The notes under the pieces: model-generated
The model's database searches: none
Told to the model about the DNA's origin: nothing
The model's input: the letters and a program-made list of their open reading frames with translations, nothing else
In this document: piece by piece, positions 1-10,514 of the stretch
How the letters are laid out: every line of letters starts with the position of its first letter
Position numbering within the stretch: position 1 is the first letter of the stretch
Source: Zingiber officinale
Lineage: Eukaryota; Streptophyta; Magnoliopsida; Zingiberales; Zingiberaceae
Direction: 5' to 3'
DNA: 64,000 nucleotides
Assembly: GCF_018446385.1 (NCBI RefSeq)
Contig: NC_055990.1
Location: 24,123,058-24,187,057 of the forward strand
Program-made: the position numbers and the translations under genes

Positions 1-2
1 CA

Positions 3-517
3 TCTGAGTCAGAAATAGAAGCATACACCGGACTAGCATTGATGGTTAGCCACGAAGAACAAAGCACCTCAGAAGTCAGCATTGATGAGGGGGAGTTACT
101 TCAGACGAATACAGTAAAGCAAGGGGAGAATCAAGCTTCAGATACGATATGGTAAGTGAGGTATACTTCTTACCACCTGATCAACTGTATTTCAACATTA
201 AATGAATGACAAAATTAATGTGTAAATTAAAAACTAAAAATAAAAATTTTAAAACTTAAAATTTATAAATAAAAAGGATCTTGACAAAACCTTGCTTAAT
301 AAAGATCTTGAAAATTTTAAAAATGGAAATGCTAATTTAAAGGAACAAATAAAAACTTAAAAAATTCTGCATGCAATATTCTGAAGGATTAAATTTGTAT
401 TATAGATTTCACAAGGGTAAAATTAGAAAAGTAATAAAAGCATACATTCCTAGAAAATACTTGATCAATCCAGTAGGAAGGAACCTATATTGGGCTTCAA
501 ATTCATGCTTAGTTTAA
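3..517 (+). pseudogene. Ty1/copia gag, C-terminal remnant
   Basis: Two pieces of the C-terminal part of a copia gag. Frame 3-155 reads an acidic Ser/Glu stretch followed by GLALMVSHEEQ and ends at TAA; the same motif (GLALMASHQE) recurs in the minus-strand copy near 44150. Bases 371-517 encode 48 residues ending YLINPVGRNLYWASNSCLV and a stop, matching PKKFLINSIGNNLYW in the other copy. Between them lies a decayed Lys/Asn-rich, coiled-coil-like stretch. Gag would form the RNA-packaging particle of the element. The frame is broken, so this is a pseudogene. The 5' part lies outside the window. That it is gag follows from the zinc-knuckle neighbourhood seen in the second copy. Confidence 0.7.
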
Positions 518-1431
518 TTTGTACAAATTTCTAATTTTAATTTGATTTAATATTTACCTTTTAATTACCTATTATGCTAAATCAAAATTCTTCGTATAAT
601 TTCTATTTAAAATTAATTAGTTATTAATTTTTCTTAAAAAGGGGATCTTATTTACTATATGTAGAAAAATTTTCAAAATTTTTTACCGTTGTATTATTTT
701 TTATGATTTATTTTTTGAGATATTATAGTTTTCAATTTAAAAATATGTCATAGATTTTTTTTTACAAAATATATTTTTTGTTACAAAACATATAATATTC
801 TCTATCCAACAAAATATTTTTGAAATATTTTGACTAATATTTAATTTTCTATGAATTATTTATCCAAATATTAATTTTTAATATTAAAAATTCTTGAACA
901 TTTAATTTTGAATATTTATTTTTTTATAAAAATACTTACTCTACTACATTCACAGAAAATTTCTCAAGGTTTTTCGAATCTCAAATATATTTTTAAGCAT
1001 TTTTGAAAAATTTATCTTTCTGTAGTAAATAATTTATTACTGCTTAAATTGATTTTATTTTTTCATGAAAATTTTATTACTATTTTGGATATGCTTGATA
1101 CTTATAAAAATTCTTAGAATTTTTTAACAACTAAAATAATTTTTCAAATTATTTTTGTTGAAAATTACTTTTTAATCACAAAAATTAAAATTTCGAGAAT
1201 AAATTTCACAATCTTTTGTACCTTCGTTAGGCTTTAATTTCAATTTATTTTAGTAAAACCTCTATTTTTAGTATGATCAAAGGGGGAGAGTTAGAAATTA
1301 AGTTTAAGGGGGAGATACATTTTTTCAAAATATTGCATATCCAATGTTTTAAAACTTGCATATTCATTTAATTTAATGTATTGTTTTACCCTAACTTAAC
1401 TTGGGTTGATTCACATCAAAAAGGGAGAGAT
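518..1431 (+). mobile_element. Non-coding 3' internal region and polypurine tract of gag-only copia element
   Basis: About 0.9 kb of very AT-rich sequence between the gag stop and the LTR. It contains no integrase, reverse transcriptase or RNase H reading frame, although a standard copia element would hold about 3 kb of pol here. It holds two purine runs (atcaaagggggagag near 1273 and the tract at 1418-1431 directly before the LTR), both conserved in the copy at 42759-42930. The last is the likely polypurine tract that primes plus-strand synthesis. Confidence 0.6.
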
Positions 1432-4400
1432 TGTAAGTACCCCATGGTAGTTTTGATGTGATCAATCAAGGCAAGTTAGGTCCTGTTGTGGTTTGATCTT
1501 TGTATCTAAGTGTGCAAGAACTTAGGAGCACTGGAGATCGAGCAAAAGACGTAGGTAGCGAGAAGGATGGCATGGGAGAGAGTTGATGGGCTCGGTGTTG
1601 TAACGAGCACCCTTCTTACAACTCTACTACTACACTCTAAGGATGACTGTTACTTAACTACTAACTCTACTTAATCGGTATAATTAAAAACCATGAGGAA
1701 TCTCTACCGAAAAATTTTGACAAAATCTCCCCTGTACCGGTGACCATAATCATTAATACATAACATGATATATACAGCCACAGGCGGCTGGAACATTTAT
1801 CAAACAACCACGCAGTTTATAAGATACAACAACTTAAAAAAACTAATCTAGCAATGGTAAATGAATAAAACTCCAACAGTGGAAACAACCAAACAAATAA
1901 TGCGGAATAGACTCAATAGCAACATCAGAAAAATAGAAACAACTCTTTATCAATCTCTATTGACATAAAACATAAAGTGTGACTTAATTCCCCTGATCTC
2001 TCCCACAGTCCACGCATCACACACCCTCCGCACCACCTTGTCGCCTTCCTTGCTAAATCTTTTCCTTTCCTTTATCTGCAGTAGGAGGAAGTGCAATCTA
2101 TAAGCAAAATTTGCTTAGTAAGCACTATCTAACTCACAAAAACACGAATATGCATGTGTACAGAAAGAACTAGAAATTATATGCTCTAAAAGAAAGTAAA
2201 GCATAAACATAACTGCTCATGTCAAACTAATAGCAAAGAAAAGCTAAGGAATCTACTCATGTAATTCTAATAGCTAATCATGCTATACCAGGATAAAACT
2301 GCATGCTAGGAATAAAGCTAAACATGTGAAAGCTACTCATCCAATAGGTAAACATGAAAAACTACTCATCTACTAGATAAACATGATAGAATAAAGAACT
2401 AAACTTGCTGATTTTAGAACTATATGAAACTTATTTCATTTGTTCAAAACTTATACTTATATACTTCAAAATAATAATCAACTTCTCTTGGGCCCGACAT
2501 TGTACCAATTTGCGCGCATCCTTAATATGAGTCGAGGTAGCTAATCCCGAAATTACTAAGGTACTTCTAGGTGATCTTGTGCCTAGGGGCGATCTAGGAG
2601 CCCACCCAATGGACCTTGTGTCCGGTACATGCCATTAAAAAGTAAAATACTTATTTTCTTTTTAACTATAACTTCCTTATAATAAAATGCCTTGGCATTT
2701 CTTTGAGCACTTGATGTGCTGCTGATCCCAATACTTAAAATTTAGGGATTCTATCAAGACCTTGGTCTTTTCTCTACTCATAACTTCTCATAATCCCCTA
2801 AGAGAGCTTACTAGAACACTGTAAGTATATCTAACAAGTAGGGATTTGCAACTAAATGAGCATGCTATAAAAATAAAGCAAAGGAAAACAAATCTGACTT
2901 CTTTAAGCATGCTACAATAAACATAAATCTAAGGAAAGCAAATCTGAACTCTCTAAGCATGCTACAATAAACATAAATCTAAGAAAAGCAAATCTAAACT
3001 CTCTAAGCATGCTACAACAGAAATAAATCAAAGAAGAAAAATCTGTATTCTTAAAAAAAACTGCATACACTTAGAGAGTAGCTGTTCATGCTTGTTAAAG
3101 TAACGAAGTAACTAAAACTGCAATGCTAACAACAGGGCTGATCTTGTTTGTTAAAATAGCAAAGAAAACTAATACTATGTACTTAGATTAAAGGTTGTTC
3201 GTGCCCTCTAAATAGCACAAATAAAAACTACTGTGGAAACTAACAGAAGGCTCCAAGGAAAATGTTCGTTCCTGCTGAAATTTCCAGAAGGAAGGGCTGT
3301 CCTAAGCTCTAATAGAGTTGTACGTTGCCCGCAGCAAATACTAAATCAAAGACTGTTCTAAGCTCTAACAGAGCTGTACATTCCCCTTCCGTAACGTAAA
3401 TCAAACTAGAACTCGCTGAAATCATGGAACCTATATAACTTGTTTCGTTTGTTCAAAGCTATTACTTCTATTTTCTTTCAATTGCTACTCCCAAAACTAT
3501 TGCCGTTCATGTCAATTTGCTTATCATGAACAAAACTAAAACCTACTGTGTATCTCAACAGAAAACTAACTATGTATTTGGAGTAAGGGTTGTTCGTGCC
3601 ACTACATAGTACAAAAGGGTTTAAACAGATGCTAAATATATATATGTATAGGGTTGTTCGTGCCCACTAACTAGCACCAAAAACTATGACTGAATTTAGC
3701 TAACTTGTTGAAGGAAAACTAAATTAACTAACCTGCTGAATTTGTAACAAAAGGAATAAAACTTGCGGAATTGAAACAAAAGGAATCAAGCTTGCTGAAT
3801 TGAAACCTAAGAAATCAACTTGCTGAATTGAAACCTAAGAAATCAAGCTTGCTGAATTGAAGCATAATAAATCAAGCTTGCTGATTTGAAAACTAATAAA
3901 TCAAGCTTGCTGCTGAATTGCAACCTAATTACTTCCTTCCCTTGAAACTCACGGCAACAACTCTTATCAATGACTTACACGGCAACTAAACAAGAAGGAA
4001 CCTAAATTGCACCTACACTGCATAATATGATCCGAACACAAGGAAAACAATCTGTTACTACCCTTACTCCTCATATCCTGTGCTATTACAATGAAACAAA
4101 AAGGAAACAATGCAAAGCTTCGGAAACAAGAAGAGGAACAAGGAGTAAACCTCGGAGCTATCCTACTGCAGGTGAGTAGCAACTTACCCTTGCTTTTAGG
4201 ACTTACAACCGGAAGGGAGAAATCTAGGGTTCGGGTGAAGCTTCAAATCCGGCGATCCTTTTGTGCCCGCGTGCTCCCCTCGACGAGCCAACCTCAAGGA
4301 GGTGAAGAAAACCTTTCGAAAACCCTGGCCGGCGTCGGAGATGATCCCTAGTTCCGTCGACTCTTTCGCCTGAGAGCACCGTCACGCGCCATCGCGAGCG

Positions 4401-4525
4401 TGAGAGGAGAGAAGAGAGGTTCGGGAGTTTTAGATCACAGGAAAAACTTAAGTCCTCTCTTAATAACTTGGTATTTGATTATCAACTATAGCATATATAT
4501 TTGTCGTTGCCTATCTAATTAGCAC

Positions 4526-4598
4526 CGACCGCTAGCCCAGTTGGTCAGCCGGCTTTTAACCGAATCAATGGTTTGGGCTTCGATTCCTCCGCCGCGCA
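4526..4598 (+). other. tRNA-like unit 1 inside solo LTR (Lys-like anticodon loop)
   Basis: A perfect internal A box (TAGCCCAGTTGG, 4533-4544) and a 10/11 B box (GCTTCGATTCC, 4577-4587) lie 44 nt apart, the spacing of a short-variable-arm tRNA. Between them 4553-4559 reads CTTTTAA, identical to the tRNA-Lys(UUU) anticodon loop, with a 3-bp CGG/CCG stem. The acceptor stem does not pair and the T stem pairs only partly, so this is a tRNA-derived relic rather than a functional tRNA gene. It runs antisense to the LTR. Confidence 0.6.
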
Positions 4599-4670
4599 CT
4601 TTTTATTCCAATTTATTTTAAACGTTCCAACTATAGCTTAAATATATTTCACTTTCTAATTTACCAGCAA

Positions 4671-4743
4671 TGACTGCCAGCATAGTTGGTTAGCCGGGTT
4701 TAGACCAAGTCAAAGGTCGCTGGTTCAAACCTCGACTTAGACA
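4671..4743 (+). other. tRNA-like unit 2 inside solo LTR
   Basis: A second A box (CAGCATAGTTGG, 4678-4689, 11/12) and B box (GGTTCAAACCT, 4722-4732) stand again exactly 44 nt apart and 145 nt downstream of unit 1. 'AGTTGGTTAGCCGGG' resembles a tRNA D arm. The stems are degenerate and the anticodon is unclear. The repeated geometry argues for a duplicated tRNA-derived module or a fragment of a dimeric tRNA-type SINE, now part of the LTR. Confidence 0.5.
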
Positions 4744-5690
4744 TTTTTTTGTCAAAACTTCTTTCGTTTAGTAAAAATACCAAACGACCTCCAAAAATTA
4801 CATAAAAATACTCTAAAAATTTCTAAAAATCTCTAGAATATTTTAAAAGCATTTCCAAATATTTTTAAGGACATTTAGAACTCGAAATAGGGAAAATTGG
4901 TTTGTTACAGGTGCGTCCGAGGGACGAGGTGCTATGGAAGAGTACACTTGTTGACGAGAAGGAGGCACACAACATTTCTGAGGGATGAGAAGCCAGAGCG
5001 AAAGGTTGCTCGAGAAGGCTAAAAAATGGGTTCAGGTGAGCCCTATTCCGGATGGTTAAAATCACCCAAGCGAGTAGAACCAGAGTGAAAGACCCAGACA
5101 TAAAGTTAACTGGAAGTTGACTCTGCTCCTGGTGCCCGAACTCTGGGTGCTCAGACCTGGTCTGGGCGCCTGAATCAATCGGGACAACCAAAGCACCCTA
5201 GGTGTGCACCTTGGTCAAGGGCTGGTTCAACTTGGTCTGGGTGCCTAGATCTCGTCCAGGTGCTCGGACTAAAAAGTTATCTTTTGCTGAGCTATCCTGA
5301 TCCATTACGTCATAGATAAAATTTTATCCACCCCCAGGCACCCGAAACCTTTCCAAGCGCCCGGATTAGTGCTATATATACAACCCTGATTTCAGTAGTT
5401 GAAAAAAAAACTTGTGAATGATTCTTCTTCTATTTAGTTTTGTAACTGAGTGCTTTAATTACTGTAAGAAGCTTCTCCGCCTGAAGGAGATTTATAGTGA
5501 GCTTTCAACGTCTTGGATTAGTAACCCCTTGATTGCAAACCAAGTAAATCTCTATGTCTCTTTCTTTAGCGTCTTAATTCTTTTGTACAAGTGTCTATTT
5601 TAATAAAGTTGTAAGTTTTGAGAAAGGTATTTTTGTTTGTTATTGTGCAGGGCAATTTCCCCTCTCTTGCTGGCTACTAGGGGACCAACA

Positions 5691-6318
5691 AGTAGGCTCT
5701 ATCAGAATCGTCAAAGTCTGAATAGGTATGGGTATACCATGGGGTGAAGGATTCATGAGACATGGAATAGCATAAAGAAAGACAAGGAACAAGCAACTTA
5801 CTGAGTTACAATGGAGGAAAGGAGTTTGTAGAAAAAAGGTCGTCAGAGAAGAGATTGAAGCAGGCACAGAGCAAAGTGCTAAAAGTTTGTGTCATTTAGG
5901 GTTTTTATGAAGTTCAACTTAATTGCATCCATTCGATCAAACTAGTAGTCTCACAGAGAATCGTTGATCTACAAGAAGAGAGATGTCATTGAGCCGTACG
6001 AAGAGGCATGCATCAGGGGTCATTTCAAAAAATGAAAAAGTGGAAACCATGTGACATCACCCATAAATGGCCATTTGTGATAGAGATGACAACCGAATCA
6101 TTATATGAGCAAAGCACCTCTCCGCACATCTTCGGTGCTCTCTTCTGAACTACCAACCTCTAATAGATGGTTTTTGAAAAATGTTACTAAGTGTCCAAGG
6201 TGTAGAGGAGAACGTGAATTTCCAGACGACCTAATAAAAGGGGTAAGCAGATGAAAATTAGACTTGGGTTTAGTCAGTCGGCTACACCTCTTTCAACTAG
6301 AATTGAAGGGGAGGCTAG
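5691..6318. other. Unassigned stretch
   Basis: No coding region, RNA gene or terminal-repeat structure could be supported here. The 'gaaggggaggct' run at 6305-6316 could be the polypurine tract of the LTR-like block that follows, which would make this stretch the decayed 3' end of a retrotransposon. Confidence 0.3.
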
Positions 6319-7797
6319 TGATATGAGATGTAATGAGCAAACCTAGGAGATGATGTGGTAGTTAAAGTCAAGGTGATGTGGCAGTCAAAGTCAAGGTGAT
6401 GTGGTGGTCAAAGTTAATGTGATGTGACAGTCAAAGTCAAGGGGGGAGAACATTCCCTATCTGGCTTCATTATTCGCTCAGCGTTAAGGCTCTCGGTACA
6501 AGCCTGACCAGATTATAAGTTGTTCAGAAGAGGCCTGACCGACCCTTCGACTGGTCAAGCTTAGGAGGTTCAGTGCATTATTCTTGAAATAGGAAGTTGG
6601 TATGCCTAGTCATTCAATCACTGACTAAGTTTATGGGATGCTCGACCCACCTCATATTTGGTCGACCTTAGGGTCGATCGAGGTAAAGGTCAGACTCCCC
6701 GCTTTACACGAGCCTCTTTTTGCACACCTGGTCGGACTTATTATAGGTTAACCCTAAGGGTCCCCACACGGTGCAAAATGTCTCCAAGTGTATTTGACCG
6801 ATGTTATGGCCAGATGGACCCAGACATCTCCAATGTACTCTTCTCTTATGTGCACAAGTGTAAATCCGATCAGAATGCCAGATCTCTGGTTACTTTACCT
6901 ACACATTATAATACTGATGATCAGCTTAAATTACCGATTGAATCGCTCAAAATCCTACTCCATTTCTTTGGGTAGCCCATTACACGATTGGCCGGGTATA
7001 AGGCCGGTTGAGCCTAAGGCACTGGGCTTTACATTACTTCCTAAATGGATTTTCAGTATGTTCAACGCATTATATTATTTTCTGAATGAATTTTCAATAG
7101 CATTCCATACATAACAAAGTGTACATAACAAAACAGCTTAATGTAAAGACATGCATAATATGAGAACAGGCACAACGACGGTCAGCCTTATAGGCTGGCT
7201 GGGATATACCCAGCCGTTAACATGAGCAGAGAATCCTAACAACATGTTAGAATAATAACCATATGTCAGAGAATATTCTTTTGGAACTTTCTTTGAGGAT
7301 TATCATATTTCTCGTCAGTCAACCACTTATAACAGCATATTCCTTCAATCACCCTATTAATGGCGTAAACTATAAACAACAAAAGAGGTACGTAAGTGGG
7401 TAAAGGAAAGATTCCTCAGATAATTATTGCACAGGTGGTATACTTTCCATCACTTGACAACCTTTGACATTCTAGGTCACCTCATGATTATAGAGGTTAT
7501 GGGAGGTGGTATATAAAGGGGGGTCCTCTCCATTGGCAAGGTACGTTCTCGGAACATCTGAAGCTTACTCTTGTGCACATGTTCTCTACTGTTTTTATTC
7601 ACCCGTCCAGAATTATACTGACTTGAGCGTCAGAGGGTCTTTACTAGGGACTCCCCCTGGTTTTTGGGTGCTGATGTTTTGTTAGCTCGTCTGAGTGTAC
7701 GCAAGATCGAAGAAAAGCTTCTTCTTGGAGTAAAAGGTCTTCTACCAGTCAACAACTAAGCCATCATGCCCAGCGCGCCATCTCTGCAACTTTCAAA
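6319..7797 (+). repeat. LTR-like block of an old gypsy-type retrotransposon
   Basis: A purine-rich run precedes TGATATGAG at 6319. Downstream are a TATA box (tatataaagggg, about 7511) and, near 7620-7670, 'tgacttgagcgtcagagggtc' followed by 'gggactccccctgg', a motif typical of the R-U5 part of many plant gypsy LTRs. The exact ends and a target duplication could not be fixed. No primer site or gag follows. Confidence 0.45.
6352..6443 (+). repeat. Tandem repeat, about 4 x 23 bp
   Basis: Four copies of a unit close to gatgtggcagtcaaagtcaa(ggt), with a few substitutions, near the start of the LTR-like block. Repeats of this kind in U3 may be enhancer-like; that role is inference. Confidence 0.7.
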
Positions 7798-8310
7798 TAG
7801 GATCAATATGCAAGTAAGTAAATTATGGAGGATATTTTACCTTATTACAACGACCCTTTGTACGAGATAGGTTAGACATCTAATAAAATATTTTGTACCT
7901 AAAATCTATGGAAGCAAATACTCATATAAGTACCAACTATGTCAATATGTGGAAGTTAAAATATATCATTTATAAATTAATATTGAGTGGTAAAATCGAT
8001 CATAATAATTAAGACAAATTGTGAAATGATTGATTCTTCACTTTTATTTTATATTATTGTTTAAAATGAAATGATTGATAGATATATAGGAGGGCTAGGA
8101 TAGCTCATGGGAGTGTAATTCTATCACGGAGTAGTATTTGATTCAATTAGTTTATCAATTATTTTAACAAAACAATATAATCAAATAATAGGTATAGGTG
8201 GGGCATCGTATTCTATAGGTACTAGCCATCATGCACACACATGACATGTGTCATATAATGCATTAATATATGTAAATTAGTACCCCGGACTCATAAATTG
8301 GACTTGGTAA
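7798..8310. other. AT-rich stretch, nothing supported
   Basis: AT-rich sequence without a credible reading frame. It holds no LTR ends or inverted repeats that I can support. Confidence 0.4.
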
Positions 8311-8462
8311 AAATACATCAGACCCATGTAGTAAAAACCCCAACAGTAAACTATTATAACGGACTCTTCATCATAAAAAATTAATTTAATTTTTTATACC
8401 AGATATTAAACTTATAAGAATAGATACTATACTTGATCTTAGCCAAAAGACCGACCCAAGAT
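8311..8462 (-). pseudogene. U2 spliceosomal snRNA pseudogene
   Basis: On the minus strand, from 8462 downward, the sequence follows the U2 snRNA 5' domain: CTTTTGGCTAAGATCAAGT, then AGTATCT(A)TTCTTAT and TTTAATATCTG, including the branch-point-pairing region. It then carries an Sm-like AAATTAATTTTTT and a decayed 3' half recognisable as GAGTCCG, TTGGG and GGGTCTGATG. The IIa/IIb stem-loop and part of the 3' domain are missing, so the copy is about 150 nt against about 195 for plant U2. No plant snRNA upstream sequence element (RTCCCACATCG) is visible upstream. It is therefore a pseudogene and not expected to be transcribed. Confidence 0.85.
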
Positions 8463-9389
8463 ATTTATAGAAGTTTCTTTACTTGAAGTTTTGTCAATTC
8501 TAAAATGTAAGACTAAAGATAACCATGATAATACATATTTTTTATATAAAAAATAACTAGAGAAAGTTACTAATAGGCCTTAAATGTATTTTTAGTGTGA
8601 AAAGAAAAAAAGAATATTAACATAATTTAATTTTGGGCATAACCAAAATTAGTTAGTAAAAGCTAAATTCTTAATAAAATTGTAAGATTAAAATATTCAA
8701 TGATTGTTCACAAAGAGTGTTAAGGTTTGACTCAAAATTCATATTACTAAAGTACTATAGATGTTTAAGATGAAAAAAAATAGATGCAAAGGTTGTTCTT
8801 TAAAAGAGATAAGCCAATTGATATAGGAGGATTCAAAAAATTTTATTATTATTTTTTAGTAATTTATTTTTTATAATTAAGATATTTTTGATAACTTTTA
8901 TCTTTTGTAATTTTAGATTTTGAATTCATTTAAAGATTTTAGGATTGTGAGTCTGTTAGGAGTTTTTACTTTTTGTTAGGATTTCTTTCTTTTCTTTATA
9001 TATTAAAGTCTATATATTGAGATTTTTTCCTTTCTTGGTATCTTAAAGTTTTGAGTCTATATAAATAATTTTTTGGGTTGATGTAAAAGGAGATTTTTGG
9101 TTTAATATTATTTCAACAATGTCGCTCTTTTTTTAATTTCTTAGTATACCTCTTCGAATCAACAGGGTTTAGAAGATTATCCTCGATATTAGTGTGCAAA
9201 TCAATGGATTTAATAGCCCGCAGGATAATTACTATTCATCTTGGCGTCAGTTAGTATTAGAGCTCTTTGGATCTCATGGATGGTCATCATGATCATGACC
9301 GAAGTCATTATAGGAAAAGTGAAGGACGACTAGAAATTGATGTTTAAAAAGAGTAAGATAGCATACTAGAGGAAGATTGGGATGATTGA
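8463..9389. other. AT-rich stretch, nothing supported
   Basis: AT-rich sequence with short runs of A and T. A short readable patch near 9215-9290 is too small to assign. No RNA gene or repeat end is seen. Confidence 0.35.
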
Positions 9390-10514
9390 AGCTTAAAGGT
9401 ATAAGGAAAGTCTAAATGGGTTAAGGAGGACCGCACATTGACAAAAGAAAGCCCTAACTATGATTAGGCAAAGGGAAGTCTATGTGGGTCAAGGGAGACT
9501 GTACGTTGGCAAGGTAAAGTCCTAACTGCAGTTAGACAAGAGAAAAATCCAAGTGGGTCAAGGAGGATCACATTTGGTGATCAGAAGTCAAACAAGAAGT
9601 TGGCAAATTCTAAGTGGATCAAAAGGTTGACCGAACACTTTGTGGAGAAGTCCCAATAAATCATGATTGACCAGAGGTTGGGAAAAGGAACCCTAGATTT
9701 GGGTTAAGTAAGTTAGGATTGGGCAATCAATCAAGTAGTGTTGGGCCAATCAATTAGTGGATCGATTAACCTCACTTTTTCGCAACACAGAAACGTTCTC
9801 AATCGATCCACTGATCAATTGAGAGCTACGCCAATCGATCAGAGGATCAATTTTGCTCACTTTTCCATGACGCATAGAGGCGTTCCCAATTGATCAAGTG
9901 ATGGATTGGGCTACGCCAATTGATTAAGTGATTGATTGGGCTGCACCAATTGATTAGGTGATCGATTAGGCATGTTTTCATTATGATAAATAGAAGCCTC
10001 TTGATCGATCGATTGATCAATTAAGAGGATTTATTCGTGAATCACAGTAGCTTCCTTGTGAGAGCATGATTGATTGGGTAACCGATTGGGAGAACTTGCG
10101 AGAGAACAATGGGGTTCATAATCGATTGGGTGATCGATTAAGAAGGCCCATAATCGATTGGTTAATTGATTAAATGATGAAGAAAAGAGCCATTGCGAGG
10201 TTTGGACAGTTGGATGAACTTAGATCTGACATGGAAATAGATTGGGAGTAAGGGCAATCGATTGGGAGCCCTAATCCGCGGGATATAAAGGCGACGACGA
10301 AGATTCAAACGCAACCCTTCTTCTCCATTCTTCATCGTCGGTTCTTGGAAGATTCAAGGCAAAATGCTGCTACATTTATGAGTTTACATGAGGCATCTAC
10401 AAGCTTCAAGAGATCAAGCAAGGTGTTCATTGTATTATTCATTCAGCTCCTTGTTGAATTTCTTGTTGAGAGCTTGTACGAGGTTTCTCCAGCTCCGGAG
10501 TGTTTTCGAGAAGT
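9390..10514 (+). repeat. LTR-like sequence with Cla-type (ATCGAT) repeats, split by CACTA
   Basis: Repeated phrases such as 'gttaggcaa', 'gtgggtcaagg' and many degenerate CAATCGATTGG/GATCAATTG motifs (9720-10270) precede a TATA box (gatataaagg, about 10278) and a CT-rich leader. This layout is typical of a plant retrotransposon LTR. The sequence continues after the CACTA insertion at 14234. Exact LTR ends and a primer site were not found. Confidence 0.45.

Larger units (their letters stand above)
1599..4909 (-). repeat. Solo LTR of a Ty3/gypsy-type element, 3.3 kb
   Basis: Boundaries are TGTAAC...GTTACA, flanked by GGTGT (1594-1598) and GGTGC (4910-4914), a 5-bp target duplication with one change. 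The interrupted copia LTR rejoins exactly across it. No internal primer site, gag or pol is present, so this is a solo LTR left by LTR-LTR recombination. Orientation is assigned minus because the block near 1700-1830 (cccctgtac, ccacaggcggctgg, cacgcagttta) matches the 3' end of the minus-oriented LTR at 38439-41274. It carries many short 'cttgctgaattga' repeats at 3730-3920 and, near its sense start, two tRNA-like units. Confidence 0.75.
1432..5690 (+). repeat. LTR of gag-only copia element, split by a solo LTR
   Basis: The LTR starts TGTAAGTACC at 1432 right after the polypurine tract and resumes at 4910, ending ...ACCAACA at 5690; joined length is about 0.95 kb. Continuity across the insert is shown by the uninterrupted relative at 42485-42758 (minus strand), where 'gggctcggtgcgtccgag' is contiguous. 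A TATA box (ctatatata) lies near 5371 and an AATAAA-like signal near 5600. Just after the end, 'agtaggctctatcaga' resembles a damaged primer-binding site, so this could also have been a 5' LTR of a tandem unit. Confidence 0.65.

Noticed and set aside
4526..4743. Functional tRNA genes
   Set aside because: A and B boxes are good, but acceptor stems do not pair and T stems are broken, so no working tRNA is expected.
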